Shown here in pieces: positions 41,897 through 49,135 of a DNA stretch of 64,000 bases. The number at the start of each line of letters is the position of its first letter. Within the stretch, counting starts at the first letter, position 1. The notes under the pieces are model-generated. The model did no database searches. It saw nothing but the letters and a program-made list of their open reading frames with translations, and had not been told where the DNA came from. Source of the stretch: Orlajensenia sp001423545 (GTDB taxonomy: Bacteria; Actinomycetota; Actinomycetes; Actinomycetales; Microbacteriaceae); the NCBI GenBank assembly GCA_001423545.1, contig LMOK01000001.1, positions 62,001 through 126,000 of the forward strand, given 5' to 3'. Both the position numbers and the translations under genes were made by a program.

Positions 41897-41898
41897 AT
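41893..41898 (+). promoter_or_regulatory. -10 box TATGAT of the polyamine transporter operon
   Basis: TATGAT overlaps the right half of the palindrome, so a bound repressor would block RNA polymerase. The expected start is near 41905, leaving a ~22-nt leader with GAGGAGG before the potA GTG. No convincing -35. Confidence 0.5.
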
Positions 41899-41926
41899 TT
41901 GAAGCAGGACGAACGAGGAGGCTTCG

Positions 41927-42961
41927 GTGAGCGCAGTTCCGGCCATCCGCTTGAGCGGATTGACGAAGGAGTTCGGCGGCGTGACGGCCGTCGACGGCGT
42001 CGACCTCGACATCGTCGAGGGCGAGTTCTTCTCCATGCTCGGGCCGTCGGGTTCCGGCAAGACCACGGTGCTGCGGCTCATCGCCGGCTTCGAGCAGCCC
42101 ACGAGCGGCTCCGTCGAGCTCTTCGGCCGCGATGTCACCCAGGCGGCGCCTTTCGACCGCGACGTCAACACCGTCTTCCAGGACTACGCGTTGTTCCCGC
42201 ACATGTCCGTCGTCGAGAACGTCGCCTACGGGCTCCGCGTGCGGGGCATCGGTCGCCGCGAGCGCACCGAGCGCGCCCGCGAGGCCCTCGACAAGGTGCG
42301 GCTCGGCTCCTTCGCCGACCGCAAGCCGTCGCAGCTCTCGGGCGGCCAGCGCCAACGCGTGGCCCTGGCCCGTGCCACCGTGGTGCAGCCGAAGGCGCTG
42401 CTGCTCGACGAACCCCTCGGCGCCCTCGACCTCAAGCTGCGCGAGCAGATGCAGGTCGAGCTCAAGGAGATCCAGCGCGACCTCGGCATCACCTTCATCT
42501 TCGTGACGCACGACCAGGACGAGGCGCTCACCCTGAGCGACCGCATCGCCGTCTTCAACGAGGGCCGCATCGAGCAGCTCGGCACCCCGTTCGAGATCTA
42601 CGACGCTCCGGTCTCGCGGTTCGTCGCCTCCTTCGTCGGCACGTCGAACCTGCTCGACGAGGTCGCATCGCAGACCCTTCTCGGTCGTCCGGGCGTGCAC
42701 TCGATCCGCCCCGAGAAGCTCGCCGTCTCTGCTCCGGATGCCGCAACCCCCGGCGTCCCCGGAACCGTCGCCGAGGTCATCTACTCGGGCAGCAGCACGC
42801 GCCTCATCGTCGATCTCGACAGCGGCCAGCAGCTCACGGTGCTCGAGCAGAACGACCGATCGCGCCTCGCCGACGATGCCCGCGGTGACCGCGTGCACGT
42901 CGCGTGGAACGACGCCGATGTCGTCGCGCTGAACGCACCGCCTGCGGCATCCGTCGCCTGA
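41927..42961 (+). CDS. potA: Spermidine/putrescine ABC transporter ATP-binding protein
   Basis: 344 residues from GTG. Walker A GPSGSGKTT, Q-loop VFQDYALFPHMSV, signature LSGGQRQRVALARA, Walker B LLLDEPLGALD, switch VTHDQDEAL. A C-terminal TOBE domain (residues ~270-340; PGVHSIRPEKLAVSA) is present. The match to PotA rests on the ABC domain plus the operon partners; related MOI transporters for other cations look similar. It energises uptake across the membrane. First gene of a four-gene operon. Confidence 0.9.
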   Translation: MSAVPAIRLSGLTKEFGGVTAVDGVDLDIVEGEFFSMLGPSGSGKTTVLRLIAGFEQPTSGSVELFGRDVTQAAPFDRDVNTVFQDYALFPHMSVVENVAYGLRVRGIGRRERTERAREALDKVRLGSFADRKPSQLSGGQRQRVALARATVVQPKALLLDEPLGALDLKLREQMQVELKEIQRDLGITFIFVTHDQDEALTLSDRIAVFNEGRIEQLGTPFEIYDAPVSRFVASFVGTSNLLDEVASQTLLGRPGVHSIRPEKLAVSAPDAATPGVPGTVAEVIYSGSSTRLIVDLDSGQQLTVLEQNDRSRLADDARGDRVHVAWNDADVVALNAPPAASVA

Positions 42962-43004
42962 GACCCGTCTATCACACAGCAGCACCCAACCAGAGGAGAA
43001 AGCA

Positions 43005-44189
43005 ATGAAGCGCACCACAGCGCGGAAGAGCAGGGCCGTCATCTCCGGCGTCGCCCTCGTGTCCGCAACACTCCTGCTCACAGCGTGTGGCACCAGCAGC
43101 GGAGGTGGCACGACAGCTGAGGCGCCGACGAAGCTCGGTGAGACCGAGGGAGCCGTCTCGATCCTGGCGTGGCCCGGCTACGTCGAGGACGGAAGCAACG
43201 ACCCCGAGGTCGACTGGGTCAGCGCCTTCGAGGACGAGACCGGCTGCATGGTCACCAGCAAGACGTACGGCACCTCCGACGAGGCGTTCAGCCTCATGAA
43301 GACCGGGGACTACGACGTCGTCGCCGCCTCGGGCGACGCGTCACTGCGTCTCGTCGCCGCGGGCACCGTCGCGCCGGTCAACACCGACCTCATCGAGAAC
43401 TACGACGGCATCTACGACTTCCTCAAGGACCAGTCGTGGAACAGCGTCGACGGCGTCTCGTACGGCATCCCGCACGGCTACGGCGCCAACCTGCTCATGT
43501 ACAACACGGAGGAGGTCACGCCGGCCCCGACCAGCTGGGATGTCGTGTTCGACAAGTCCAGCCCGTACAAGGGCAAGGTGACGGCGTACGATTCGCCGAT
43601 CTACATCGCGGATGCCGCCGTCTACCTCATGGCCCACCAGCCCGAGCTCGGCATCGAGAACCCGTACGCGCTCGACGAGGAACAGCTGGCAGCAGCGGTC
43701 GACCTGCTCAAGGAGCAGCGCGTGAACGTCGGCGAGTACTGGTCGGACTACCTCAAGGAGATCCAGGCCTTCGAGACCGGCGACACCGTGGTCGGAACCA
43801 CCTGGCAGGTCATCAAGAACTCGCTCGCGGCCGACACTCCGGCCGAGGTCGTGTTGCCCGACGAGGGCACCACGGGTTGGTCCGACACCTGGATGATCGC
43901 GTCGAAGGCCAAGAACCCGAACTGCGCGTACGCGTGGCTCGACTACATCGCCAGCCCCGAGGCCAATGCACAGGCCACGGAGTACTTCGGCGAGGCCCCG
44001 TCGAACCAGGCTGCCTGCGAGTTCCGCTCCGAGGGATCCTGCGAGGCCTTCCACGCCGGTGACGAGGAGTACGCCTCGAAGATCTGGTACTGGTCGACCC
44101 CCATCGAGAAGTGCCTCGATGGCCGTACCGACGTGACCTGCACCGACTACGCGGCGTGGACCTCCGCGTGGCAGGAGATCAAGGGTTAG
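43005..44189 (+). CDS. potD: Spermidine/putrescine-type substrate-binding lipoprotein
   Basis: 394 residues; ATG after AGAGGAG. Signal peptide with lipobox LLLTACGTSS, so it is lipid-anchored outside the membrane. The mature protein has the PotD/PotF order: VSILAWPGYVEDGSNDPEVDWVSAFEDETGC, KTYGTSDEAFSLM, YDVVAASGDASLRLVAAG, YGIPHGYGANLLMYN and WSDTWMIASKAKNPNCAYAWLDYI. Aromatic and acidic residues typical of polyamine pockets are visible. The exact ligand (putrescine, spermidine or another diamine) cannot be decided from sequence. Confidence 0.9.
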   Translation: MKRTTARKSRAVISGVALVSATLLLTACGTSSGGGTTAEAPTKLGETEGAVSILAWPGYVEDGSNDPEVDWVSAFEDETGCMVTSKTYGTSDEAFSLMKTGDYDVVAASGDASLRLVAAGTVAPVNTDLIENYDGIYDFLKDQSWNSVDGVSYGIPHGYGANLLMYNTEEVTPAPTSWDVVFDKSSPYKGKVTAYDSPIYIADAAVYLMAHQPELGIENPYALDEEQLAAAVDLLKEQRVNVGEYWSDYLKEIQAFETGDTVVGTTWQVIKNSLAADTPAEVVLPDEGTTGWSDTWMIASKAKNPNCAYAWLDYIASPEANAQATEYFGEAPSNQAACEFRSEGSCEAFHAGDEEYASKIWYWSTPIEKCLDGRTDVTCTDYAAWTSAWQEIKG

Positions 44190-44196
44190 TCATTCA

Positions 44197-45120
44197 GTGA
44201 CAAGCACCAGCACCACTCCACCCGTCCGGCCCGCGGTCGCACCTCCTCGTGCGACCGCGGCCCGGAAGGGCTCCGCCCTCCTCAGCAGGCATCCGCGGCT
44301 CAGGCTCGGCCTGCTGCTCAGCGCGCCGATCGCCTGGCTCGGGGTCGTCTACATCGTCGCACTCGTCGCCCTGCTCATCACGGCGTTCTGGAGCGTCGAC
44401 AGCTTCACCGGAGAGATCAGCCAGACCTGGACCCTCGACAACATCATCGCCGTGGTCACGGGCTCGCTGTACCAGACCGTGACGGTGCGCACGGTCGGCG
44501 TCGCCCTGGCCGTCACGATCATCGACATCGCGATCGCCCTGCCCGTGGCGTTCTACATGGCGAAGGTCGCCTCGCCCCGGATGCAGCGCATCCTCGTGAT
44601 CGCCGTGCTCACGCCGCTCTGGGCCAGTTACCTCGTGAAGGCCTACGCCTGGCGTTCCGTGCTGTCGCAGGACGGCATCCTGAACTGGCTGGTCACGCCC
44701 TTCGGCGGCAGCACCCCGGGGTACGGCCTGCCCGCTGTGGTCATCACGCTGTCCTACCTCTGGCTGCCGTACGTGATCCTGCCCATCTACGCAGGGCTCG
44801 AACGTGTTCCGGACTCTCTGCTCGAGGCGTCGGGCGACCTCGGCGGCAAGACGTGGTCGACCCTGCGCCTCATCGTGCTGCCGATCATCTGGCCGGCCAT
44901 CATCGCCGGATCGATCTTCAGCTTCTCGCTGTCGCTCGGCGACTACATCACCGTGAACATCGTGGGTGGCGCCAACCAGATGCTGGGCAACCTCGTCTAC
45001 ACGAACGTGGGCGCGGCGAACAACCTGCCCCTGGCCGCGGCCATCGCCCTGATCCCGATCGTCATCATCTTCGGCTATCTCGCTCTCGTGCGCCGCACGG
45101 GTGCCCTCGACAACCTGTAG
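44197..45120 (+). CDS. potB: Spermidine/putrescine ABC transporter permease
   Basis: 307 residues from GTG, seven bases after potD. About six transmembrane helices; the EAA-type loop for the ATPase is DSLLEASGDLGGKTWSTLRLIVLPIIWPAII. The N-terminal ~45 residues are a cytosolic Pro/Ala/Arg-rich tail. It forms the membrane channel with the potC product. Confidence 0.9.
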   Translation: MTSTSTTPPVRPAVAPPRATAARKGSALLSRHPRLRLGLLLSAPIAWLGVVYIVALVALLITAFWSVDSFTGEISQTWTLDNIIAVVTGSLYQTVTVRTVGVALAVTIIDIAIALPVAFYMAKVASPRMQRILVIAVLTPLWASYLVKAYAWRSVLSQDGILNWLVTPFGGSTPGYGLPAVVITLSYLWLPYVILPIYAGLERVPDSLLEASGDLGGKTWSTLRLIVLPIIWPAIIAGSIFSFSLSLGDYITVNIVGGANQMLGNLVYTNVGAANNLPLAAAIALIPIVIIFGYLALVRRTGALDNL

Positions 45121-45133
45121 AAAGGCGAGACGG

Positions 45134-45934
45134 ATGCGACTCTCCCGCCCCGCCCGCATCGTGCTGGGCGCCGTCACCGCGATCGTGCTGGTCGCGGTCT
45201 ACGTGCCCCTGCTCGTGGTGTTCGTGAACTCCTTCTCGACCAGCACGAGCCTCAGCTGGCCACCGCCCGGCTTCACTCTCGAGTGGTGGGGCAAGGCCTT
45301 CCAGAGCACCGGGGCGCTGAACGCCGTGCTCACGAGCGTGCAGGTCGCGATCGTCGCGACCGTCATCGCCCTCGTGCTCGGTACCCTCATCTCCCTGGCG
45401 CTGCAGAGGTTCGAATTCTTCGGACGCGACGCCATCAGCCTGCTCGTGATCCTGCCGATCGCGCTGCCCGGCATCATCACGGGTATCGCGCTGAACAACT
45501 TCTTCCGCACGATCATGGGCGTTCCGCTGTCGATCTGGACGATCGTGATCGCCCACGCCACATTCTGCGTCGTGACGGTGTTCAACAACGTGATCGCCCG
45601 GTTGCGCCGCGTCGGCACGAACTTCGAGGACGCCTCCTCGGACCTCGGTGCCGGCATCTGGACCACCTTCCGGCTGGTCACCTTCCCGCAGCTGCGGTCG
45701 GCCCTGTTCGCCGGTGGTCTCCTCGCGTTCGCCTTGAGTTTCGACGAGATCATCGTGACGACGTTCACGGCCGGTTCCGGGGTCACCACTCTGCCCATCT
45801 TCATCCTCGACAACATGTTCCGTCCGAATCAGGCACCCGTCGTGAGCGTCATCGCGGTCGTGCTGGTGCTCGTCTCGATCCTGCCGATCTACTTCGCGCA
45901 GCGTCTGGCCGGCTCGGAACGATCCCTGAAATGA
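45134..45934 (+). CDS. potC: Spermidine/putrescine ABC transporter permease
   Basis: 266 residues. Six predicted helices and the EAA loop NFEDASSDLGAGIWTTFRLVTFPQLRSAL. LAFALSFDEIIVTTFTAGSG is characteristic of PotC. The start was set at the ATG of MRLSRPARIVLG, 13 bases after potB with AAAGGCGAG upstream. Last gene of the operon. No polyamine catabolic gene follows. Confidence 0.9.
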   Translation: MRLSRPARIVLGAVTAIVLVAVYVPLLVVFVNSFSTSTSLSWPPPGFTLEWWGKAFQSTGALNAVLTSVQVAIVATVIALVLGTLISLALQRFEFFGRDAISLLVILPIALPGIITGIALNNFFRTIMGVPLSIWTIVIAHATFCVVTVFNNVIARLRRVGTNFEDASSDLGAGIWTTFRLVTFPQLRSALFAGGLLAFALSFDEIIVTTFTAGSGVTTLPIFILDNMFRPNQAPVVSVIAVVLVLVSILPIYFAQRLAGSERSLK

Positions 45935-45998
45935 CAGCCATCTCGCAGCCCGGCATCCGTAGGCTGGAGCTCCACTCCTCACGAACGGAACGGGCATC

Positions 45999-46538
45999 AT
46001 GGGCTTCCTCGACTGGCTGACAGGCAACACGGCATCGAACACGCCACAGCAGCGTCCGACGTACTCGTCGGGCACCCGGGCGTCTGGAGCGGGCGGGCCT
46101 GCCCGCTCAGCCGATGAGATCGCCATCGAGCGCTACCGCTACCTGCTCCGCACGGCTCCGCCCGAGACCATCGAGCAGGCCCATGCCGCGGACTCTCCCG
46201 ACTCGCTGGCGCGTGCTGCGACGCGGTCGGAGCTGCGCTCTCCGGGCTCCATCGAGCGCACCTTCTCGCAGCGCCCGGGCGGGGGGATGTTCGGCGGCAA
46301 CTTCGCGAGCACGATGCTCGGAACCGTGGCCGGCTTCGTCATCGGTTCGGCCATCGCCGACGCCTTCCTGCCCGACTTCGGCGGCGCGGATGCGTCGGCC
46401 GCCGACGGGGGCTCGAGCGATACCGGCGGGGCGACGGATGCCGGAGGCTCAGCGAGCGCCGATGGTGGCGGTGGCTGGGACGGCGGCGGCGGCGATTTCG
46501 GCGGCGGGGACTTCGGCGGGGGCGATTTCGGGTTCTGA
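45999..46538 (+). CDS. Hypothetical protein with Gly-rich C-terminus
   Basis: 179 residues. MGFLDWLTGN leads a Ser/Gly/Ala linker, then a helical segment ADEIAIERYRYLLRTAPPETIEQAHAAD, a possible glycine-containing membrane-associated hairpin (GTVAGFVIGSAIADAFLPDF) and a C-terminal low-complexity tail with repeated GGGDF. Similar short proteins occur in actinobacterial genomes and are sometimes mislabelled as ATPases. I see no catalytic motif. A TAGGCT -10-like box is 34 bases upstream of the ATG. Confidence 0.7.
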   Translation: MGFLDWLTGNTASNTPQQRPTYSSGTRASGAGGPARSADEIAIERYRYLLRTAPPETIEQAHAADSPDSLARAATRSELRSPGSIERTFSQRPGGGMFGGNFASTMLGTVAGFVIGSAIADAFLPDFGGADASAADGGSSDTGGATDAGGSASADGGGGWDGGGGDFGGGDFGGGDFGF

Positions 46539-46594
46539 CCCGCGTCTCCTGGGGCATCCGCAATCCGACGCCCGGAAGTGTCGGCCACTGCGGC

Positions 46595-46600
46595 TACTCT
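46595..46600 (+). promoter_or_regulatory. -10 box TACTCT of dinB, near-leaderless
   Basis: TACTCT ends five bases before a GTG (46606) and eight before the in-frame ATG (46609). No ribosome site. No SOS box is obvious nearby. Confidence 0.45.
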
Positions 46601-46605
46601 CGTGA

Positions 46606-47829
46606 GTGATGAGCAAGCAGGACGGCCGTTCCCGGCAGGTGAACACGACGCCTGTCGACGACACGGGCGCGACGATCCTGCACGTCGACATGGACGCCTT
46701 CTTCGCGTCCGTCGAGCTGCTCAGCCGGCCTGAGCTGCGGGGAACACCCGTCATCGTCGGCGGCATCGGCCCGCGGTCGGTGGTGTCCGCGGCCAACTAC
46801 GAGGCCCGCCGTTACGGGGTCAACTCGGCGATGCCCATGTCGCTCGCCCTTCGGCGCTGCCCGAACGCCACAGTGCTGCCCGGCAGCTACGACCTGTACT
46901 CGAAGTACTCCAAGCAGGTTCTGGCCATCTTCGAGGACGCCACCCCGTTGGTCGAGCCCCTCTCGATCGACGAGGCCTTCCTCGATGTCGCGGGGGCACG
47001 CCGTGTGCACGGCTCGCCGAGCGAGATCGCCCAGATGATCCGGCGGCGGGTGGAGGCCGAGACCGGTCTCACCTGCTCTGTGGGTGTCGCCGGCACGAAG
47101 TACGTCGCCAAGGTCGCGTCGAGCCGGGCCAAGCCCGACGGCATGCTGGTCGTTCCAGTGGCCGAGACGCAGGCGTTCCTGCGCCCGCTCTCCGTCGGCG
47201 CCCTGTGGGGAGTCGGACCGACCACGGAGGAGTCGCTGCGCCGCCTCGGCCTGGCGACGGTCGGAGATGTCGCAGACACCCCGTACGACGTGCTGCGCTC
47301 GACGCTGGGCGAGGCACTCGCAGCCAAGCTGCACTCGTTGGCCAACGGGATCGACCCGCGCTCGGTGTCGACCCAGCGCGAGGAGAAGAGCATCGGGCGT
47401 GAGGTCACCTTCAGTTACGACGTCACCGACGAGGCGGAGATCCGTCGTGCGATGCTGCACCAGGCAGACGACGCGGCCGCCCGCCTGCGCGCGGCCGGGC
47501 TGGTGGCGCGCACCGTGGTGCTGAAGCTGCGCTACACCGATTTCAGTACCGTGACCAAGTCGCGCACCCTCGCCGAGCCGACCGACGTCGGCCGGCGCAT
47601 CTACGAGGAGGCCACAGCCGCGTGGCACGCGTTGGGTGCCGCAGGCAAGCGCATCCGTCTCATCGGAGTGCGCGTCGAGCAGCTGGGGGAGAGCGGCTCA
47701 GGCCTCAGCCTCTGGGATCCCGACGAGGACTGGCGCGACGCCGAGACCACCATCGACGAGGTGGCGGCGCGGTTCGGCAAGGGCAGCATCCGGCCGGCAG
47801 CGTTGCTCCGTCCCAAGAAGCAGCCCTGA
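46606..47829 (+). CDS. dinB: DNA polymerase IV
   Basis: 407 residues from GTG (ATG two codons in effect: the second residue is Met). Y-family palm: HVDMDAFFASVELL with catalytic Asp, YEARRYGVNSAMPMSLALRRC, LSIDEAFLDVAG with the second carboxylate pair, and the thumb/little-finger regions (VGPTTEESLRRLG; REVTFSYDVTDEAE). It copies across damaged bases without proofreading. The C-terminal end (LRPKKQP) lacks a canonical QxxLF clamp motif. Confidence 0.94.
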   Translation: MMSKQDGRSRQVNTTPVDDTGATILHVDMDAFFASVELLSRPELRGTPVIVGGIGPRSVVSAANYEARRYGVNSAMPMSLALRRCPNATVLPGSYDLYSKYSKQVLAIFEDATPLVEPLSIDEAFLDVAGARRVHGSPSEIAQMIRRRVEAETGLTCSVGVAGTKYVAKVASSRAKPDGMLVVPVAETQAFLRPLSVGALWGVGPTTEESLRRLGLATVGDVADTPYDVLRSTLGEALAAKLHSLANGIDPRSVSTQREEKSIGREVTFSYDVTDEAEIRRAMLHQADDAAARLRAAGLVARTVVLKLRYTDFSTVTKSRTLAEPTDVGRRIYEEATAAWHALGAAGKRIRLIGVRVEQLGESGSGLSLWDPDEDWRDAETTIDEVAARFGKGSIRPAALLRPKKQP

Positions 47830-47882
47830 GTCGCACGGCGCGGATTCCGGTCGTCGCCCTATCGCGGCGGGGGAGTGCGGGG

Positions 47883-47888
47883 TAGCGT
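47883..47888 (+). promoter_or_regulatory. -10 box TAGCGT of the GerW-like gene, leaderless
   Basis: TAGCGT plus six bases (GAAACC) then the ATG at 47895. Confidence 0.5.
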
Positions 47889-47894
47889 GAAACC

Positions 47895-48251
47895 ATGACC
47901 AACCTTGTTGCACAGCTCGCTGATTCGGCCAAGGACTTCGGGGTGCAGGCGGCCTACGGGTCTCCTGTCGAGCTCGGAGGCTCGACCATCGTCCCCGTGG
48001 CCATCGTCTGGTACGGCTTCGGCGGTGGCAGCATCGATGAGGCGACCGGCGACTCCAAGGTCGCCAACCTCAAGGGGGTCGGGTCCGGCGGCGGTGGTGG
48101 CGGATACTCCATCCCGATCGGCGCCTACATCAGCCGGGGGAGCACCACCCGCTTCGAGCCGAACACGATCGCCCTGCTCACCGTGGGCGTGCCCTTCGTC
48201 GCTGTGACCGGATGGGCTCTGCGCCGGATCATCCGCGCCCTCAAGCACTGA
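47895..48251 (+). CDS. GerW/YtfJ-family sporulation-associated-like protein
   Basis: 118 residues. Family pattern visible: GVQAAYGSPVELGGSTIVPVA, a Gly-rich loop GVGSGGGGGGYSIPIGAYIS and a C-terminal hydrophobic segment (ALLTVGVPFVAVTGWALRRI), which could be a membrane anchor. In Bacillus, YtfJ/GerW is needed for germination; homologues occur in non-sporulating Actinobacteria with no assigned function. There are no linked sporulation genes here. Convergent or coupled neighbours are absent; the TPP riboswitch follows. Confidence 0.8.
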   Translation: MTNLVAQLADSAKDFGVQAAYGSPVELGGSTIVPVAIVWYGFGGGSIDEATGDSKVANLKGVGSGGGGGGYSIPIGAYISRGSTTRFEPNTIALLTVGVPFVAVTGWALRRIIRALKH

Positions 48252-48313
48252 CGGGTTCCACCCGTCACGCGTCACGTGCCACTCGCGTGACGTCATCCCA
48301 GCGCGGGTGGGTC

Positions 48314-48319
48314 TAGACT
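48314..48319 (+). promoter_or_regulatory. -10 box TAGACT upstream of the TPP riboswitch
   Basis: TAGACT would start transcription at about 48326, just before the riboswitch helix P1. The position fits. Confidence 0.6.
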
Positions 48320-48330
48320 CGGTCTCGAAC

Positions 48331-48416
48331 ACGGGAGTCCGGTATGCCGGGCTGAGAGGAAGGTTCTCAACCTTCGACCGTCGAACCTGATCTGGATCAT
48401 GCCAGCGCAGGGAGGC
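48331..48416 (+). ncRNA. TPP riboswitch (THI element)
   Basis: The conserved core is present in order: ACGGGAGTCCG, GCTGAGAGGAAGG, CCTTCGACCGTCGAACCTGATCTGG and CATGCCAGCGCAGGGAGGCA. CTGAGA and ACCTGATCTGGATCATGCCAGCG are the pyrimidine- and pyrophosphate-sensing helix junctions of thiamin-pyrophosphate aptamers, and P1 closes by GGGAG...AGGGAGG-type pairing. It sits ~55 nt upstream of ykoE, so TPP would reduce expression of the transporter. The likely control mode in Actinobacteria is sequestration of the ribosome site, but this is inference. Confidence 0.92.
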
Positions 48417-48469
48417 AGATCATCTCATTTCCCGTGCCCTCTTTTCCGCTTCAGCGAAAGGGCACGACA

Positions 48470-49135
48470 GTGCAGAACACGAACAGCACCATCTCCGACG
48501 TCGATTCGACGCGGTCGACCCGCACGTCCCGGTCCGGACGCTACCGCTGGAGGGTCGTCGACATCGTCGTCGCCAGCGTCATCGGCGTGGCATCCGGCGT
48601 CATCTTCTGGGCCTGGGGTCTCGCATGGACCCCGCTCTCGGGCGCGCTCGCCTTCACGCCGGGCCTCGAAGGGCTGCTCGCCGGCGGCTGGCTCTTCGCC
48701 GGGGTGCTCGGCGGGCTCGTCATCCGCAAGCCGGGTGCGGCGATCTACACCGAGCTCGTGGCGGCCGTCGTCTCCATGATCATCGGTACGCAGTGGGGCT
48801 TCTCCACGCTCATCTGGGGCCTCGTCGAAGGCCTCGGAGCCGAGATCGTCTTCGCGATCTTCCTGTACCGCAGCTTCAACCTGGGCGTGGCCCTGCTCGC
48901 GGGCGCCGGTGCCGGAGTGGCCGTCGGTCTCCTCGACACGACCTTCACCAGCTACGCGGCCCTCGAGCTGCAGTACAAGGTCGTCTACCTGGTCTCGGCC
49001 ATCGTCTCGGGCACCGTTCTCGCCGGTCTCCTTCCGTGGCTCGCGATGCGCGGTCTCGCTCGCACGGGCGCTCTGAGTCGGTTCGCCGCCGGCCGTGAGA
49101 CGCGTTCTGTCGAGACGGATGCCGCCACCCTGTGA
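48470..49135 (+). CDS. ykoE: ECF transporter S component, YkoE type (thiamine precursor uptake)
   Basis: 221 residues from GTG with GAAAGGG upstream; a GTG at 48434 is possible but lies closer to the riboswitch. Five or six helices: RWRVVDIVVASVIGVASGVIFWAWG, ALAFTPGLEGLLAGGWLFAGVLGGLVIRKPGAAIYTELVAA and IGTQWGFSTLIWGLVEGLGAEIVFA, which match YkoE. With YkoC/D it imports hydroxymethylpyrimidine or thiamine. The TPP riboswitch directly upstream supports that substrate class. Confidence 0.9.
   Translation: MQNTNSTISDVDSTRSTRTSRSGRYRWRVVDIVVASVIGVASGVIFWAWGLAWTPLSGALAFTPGLEGLLAGGWLFAGVLGGLVIRKPGAAIYTELVAAVVSMIIGTQWGFSTLIWGLVEGLGAEIVFAIFLYRSFNLGVALLAGAGAGVAVGLLDTTFTSYAALELQYKVVYLVSAIVSGTVLAGLLPWLAMRGLARTGALSRFAAGRETRSVETDAATL

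Noticed and set aside
46470..46538. Short GGCGGC-type direct repeats as a possible CRISPR-like array
   Set aside because: They encode the Gly-Asp-Phe tail of the 46-kb protein and have no spacers; no CRISPR array or cas gene is present in the window.
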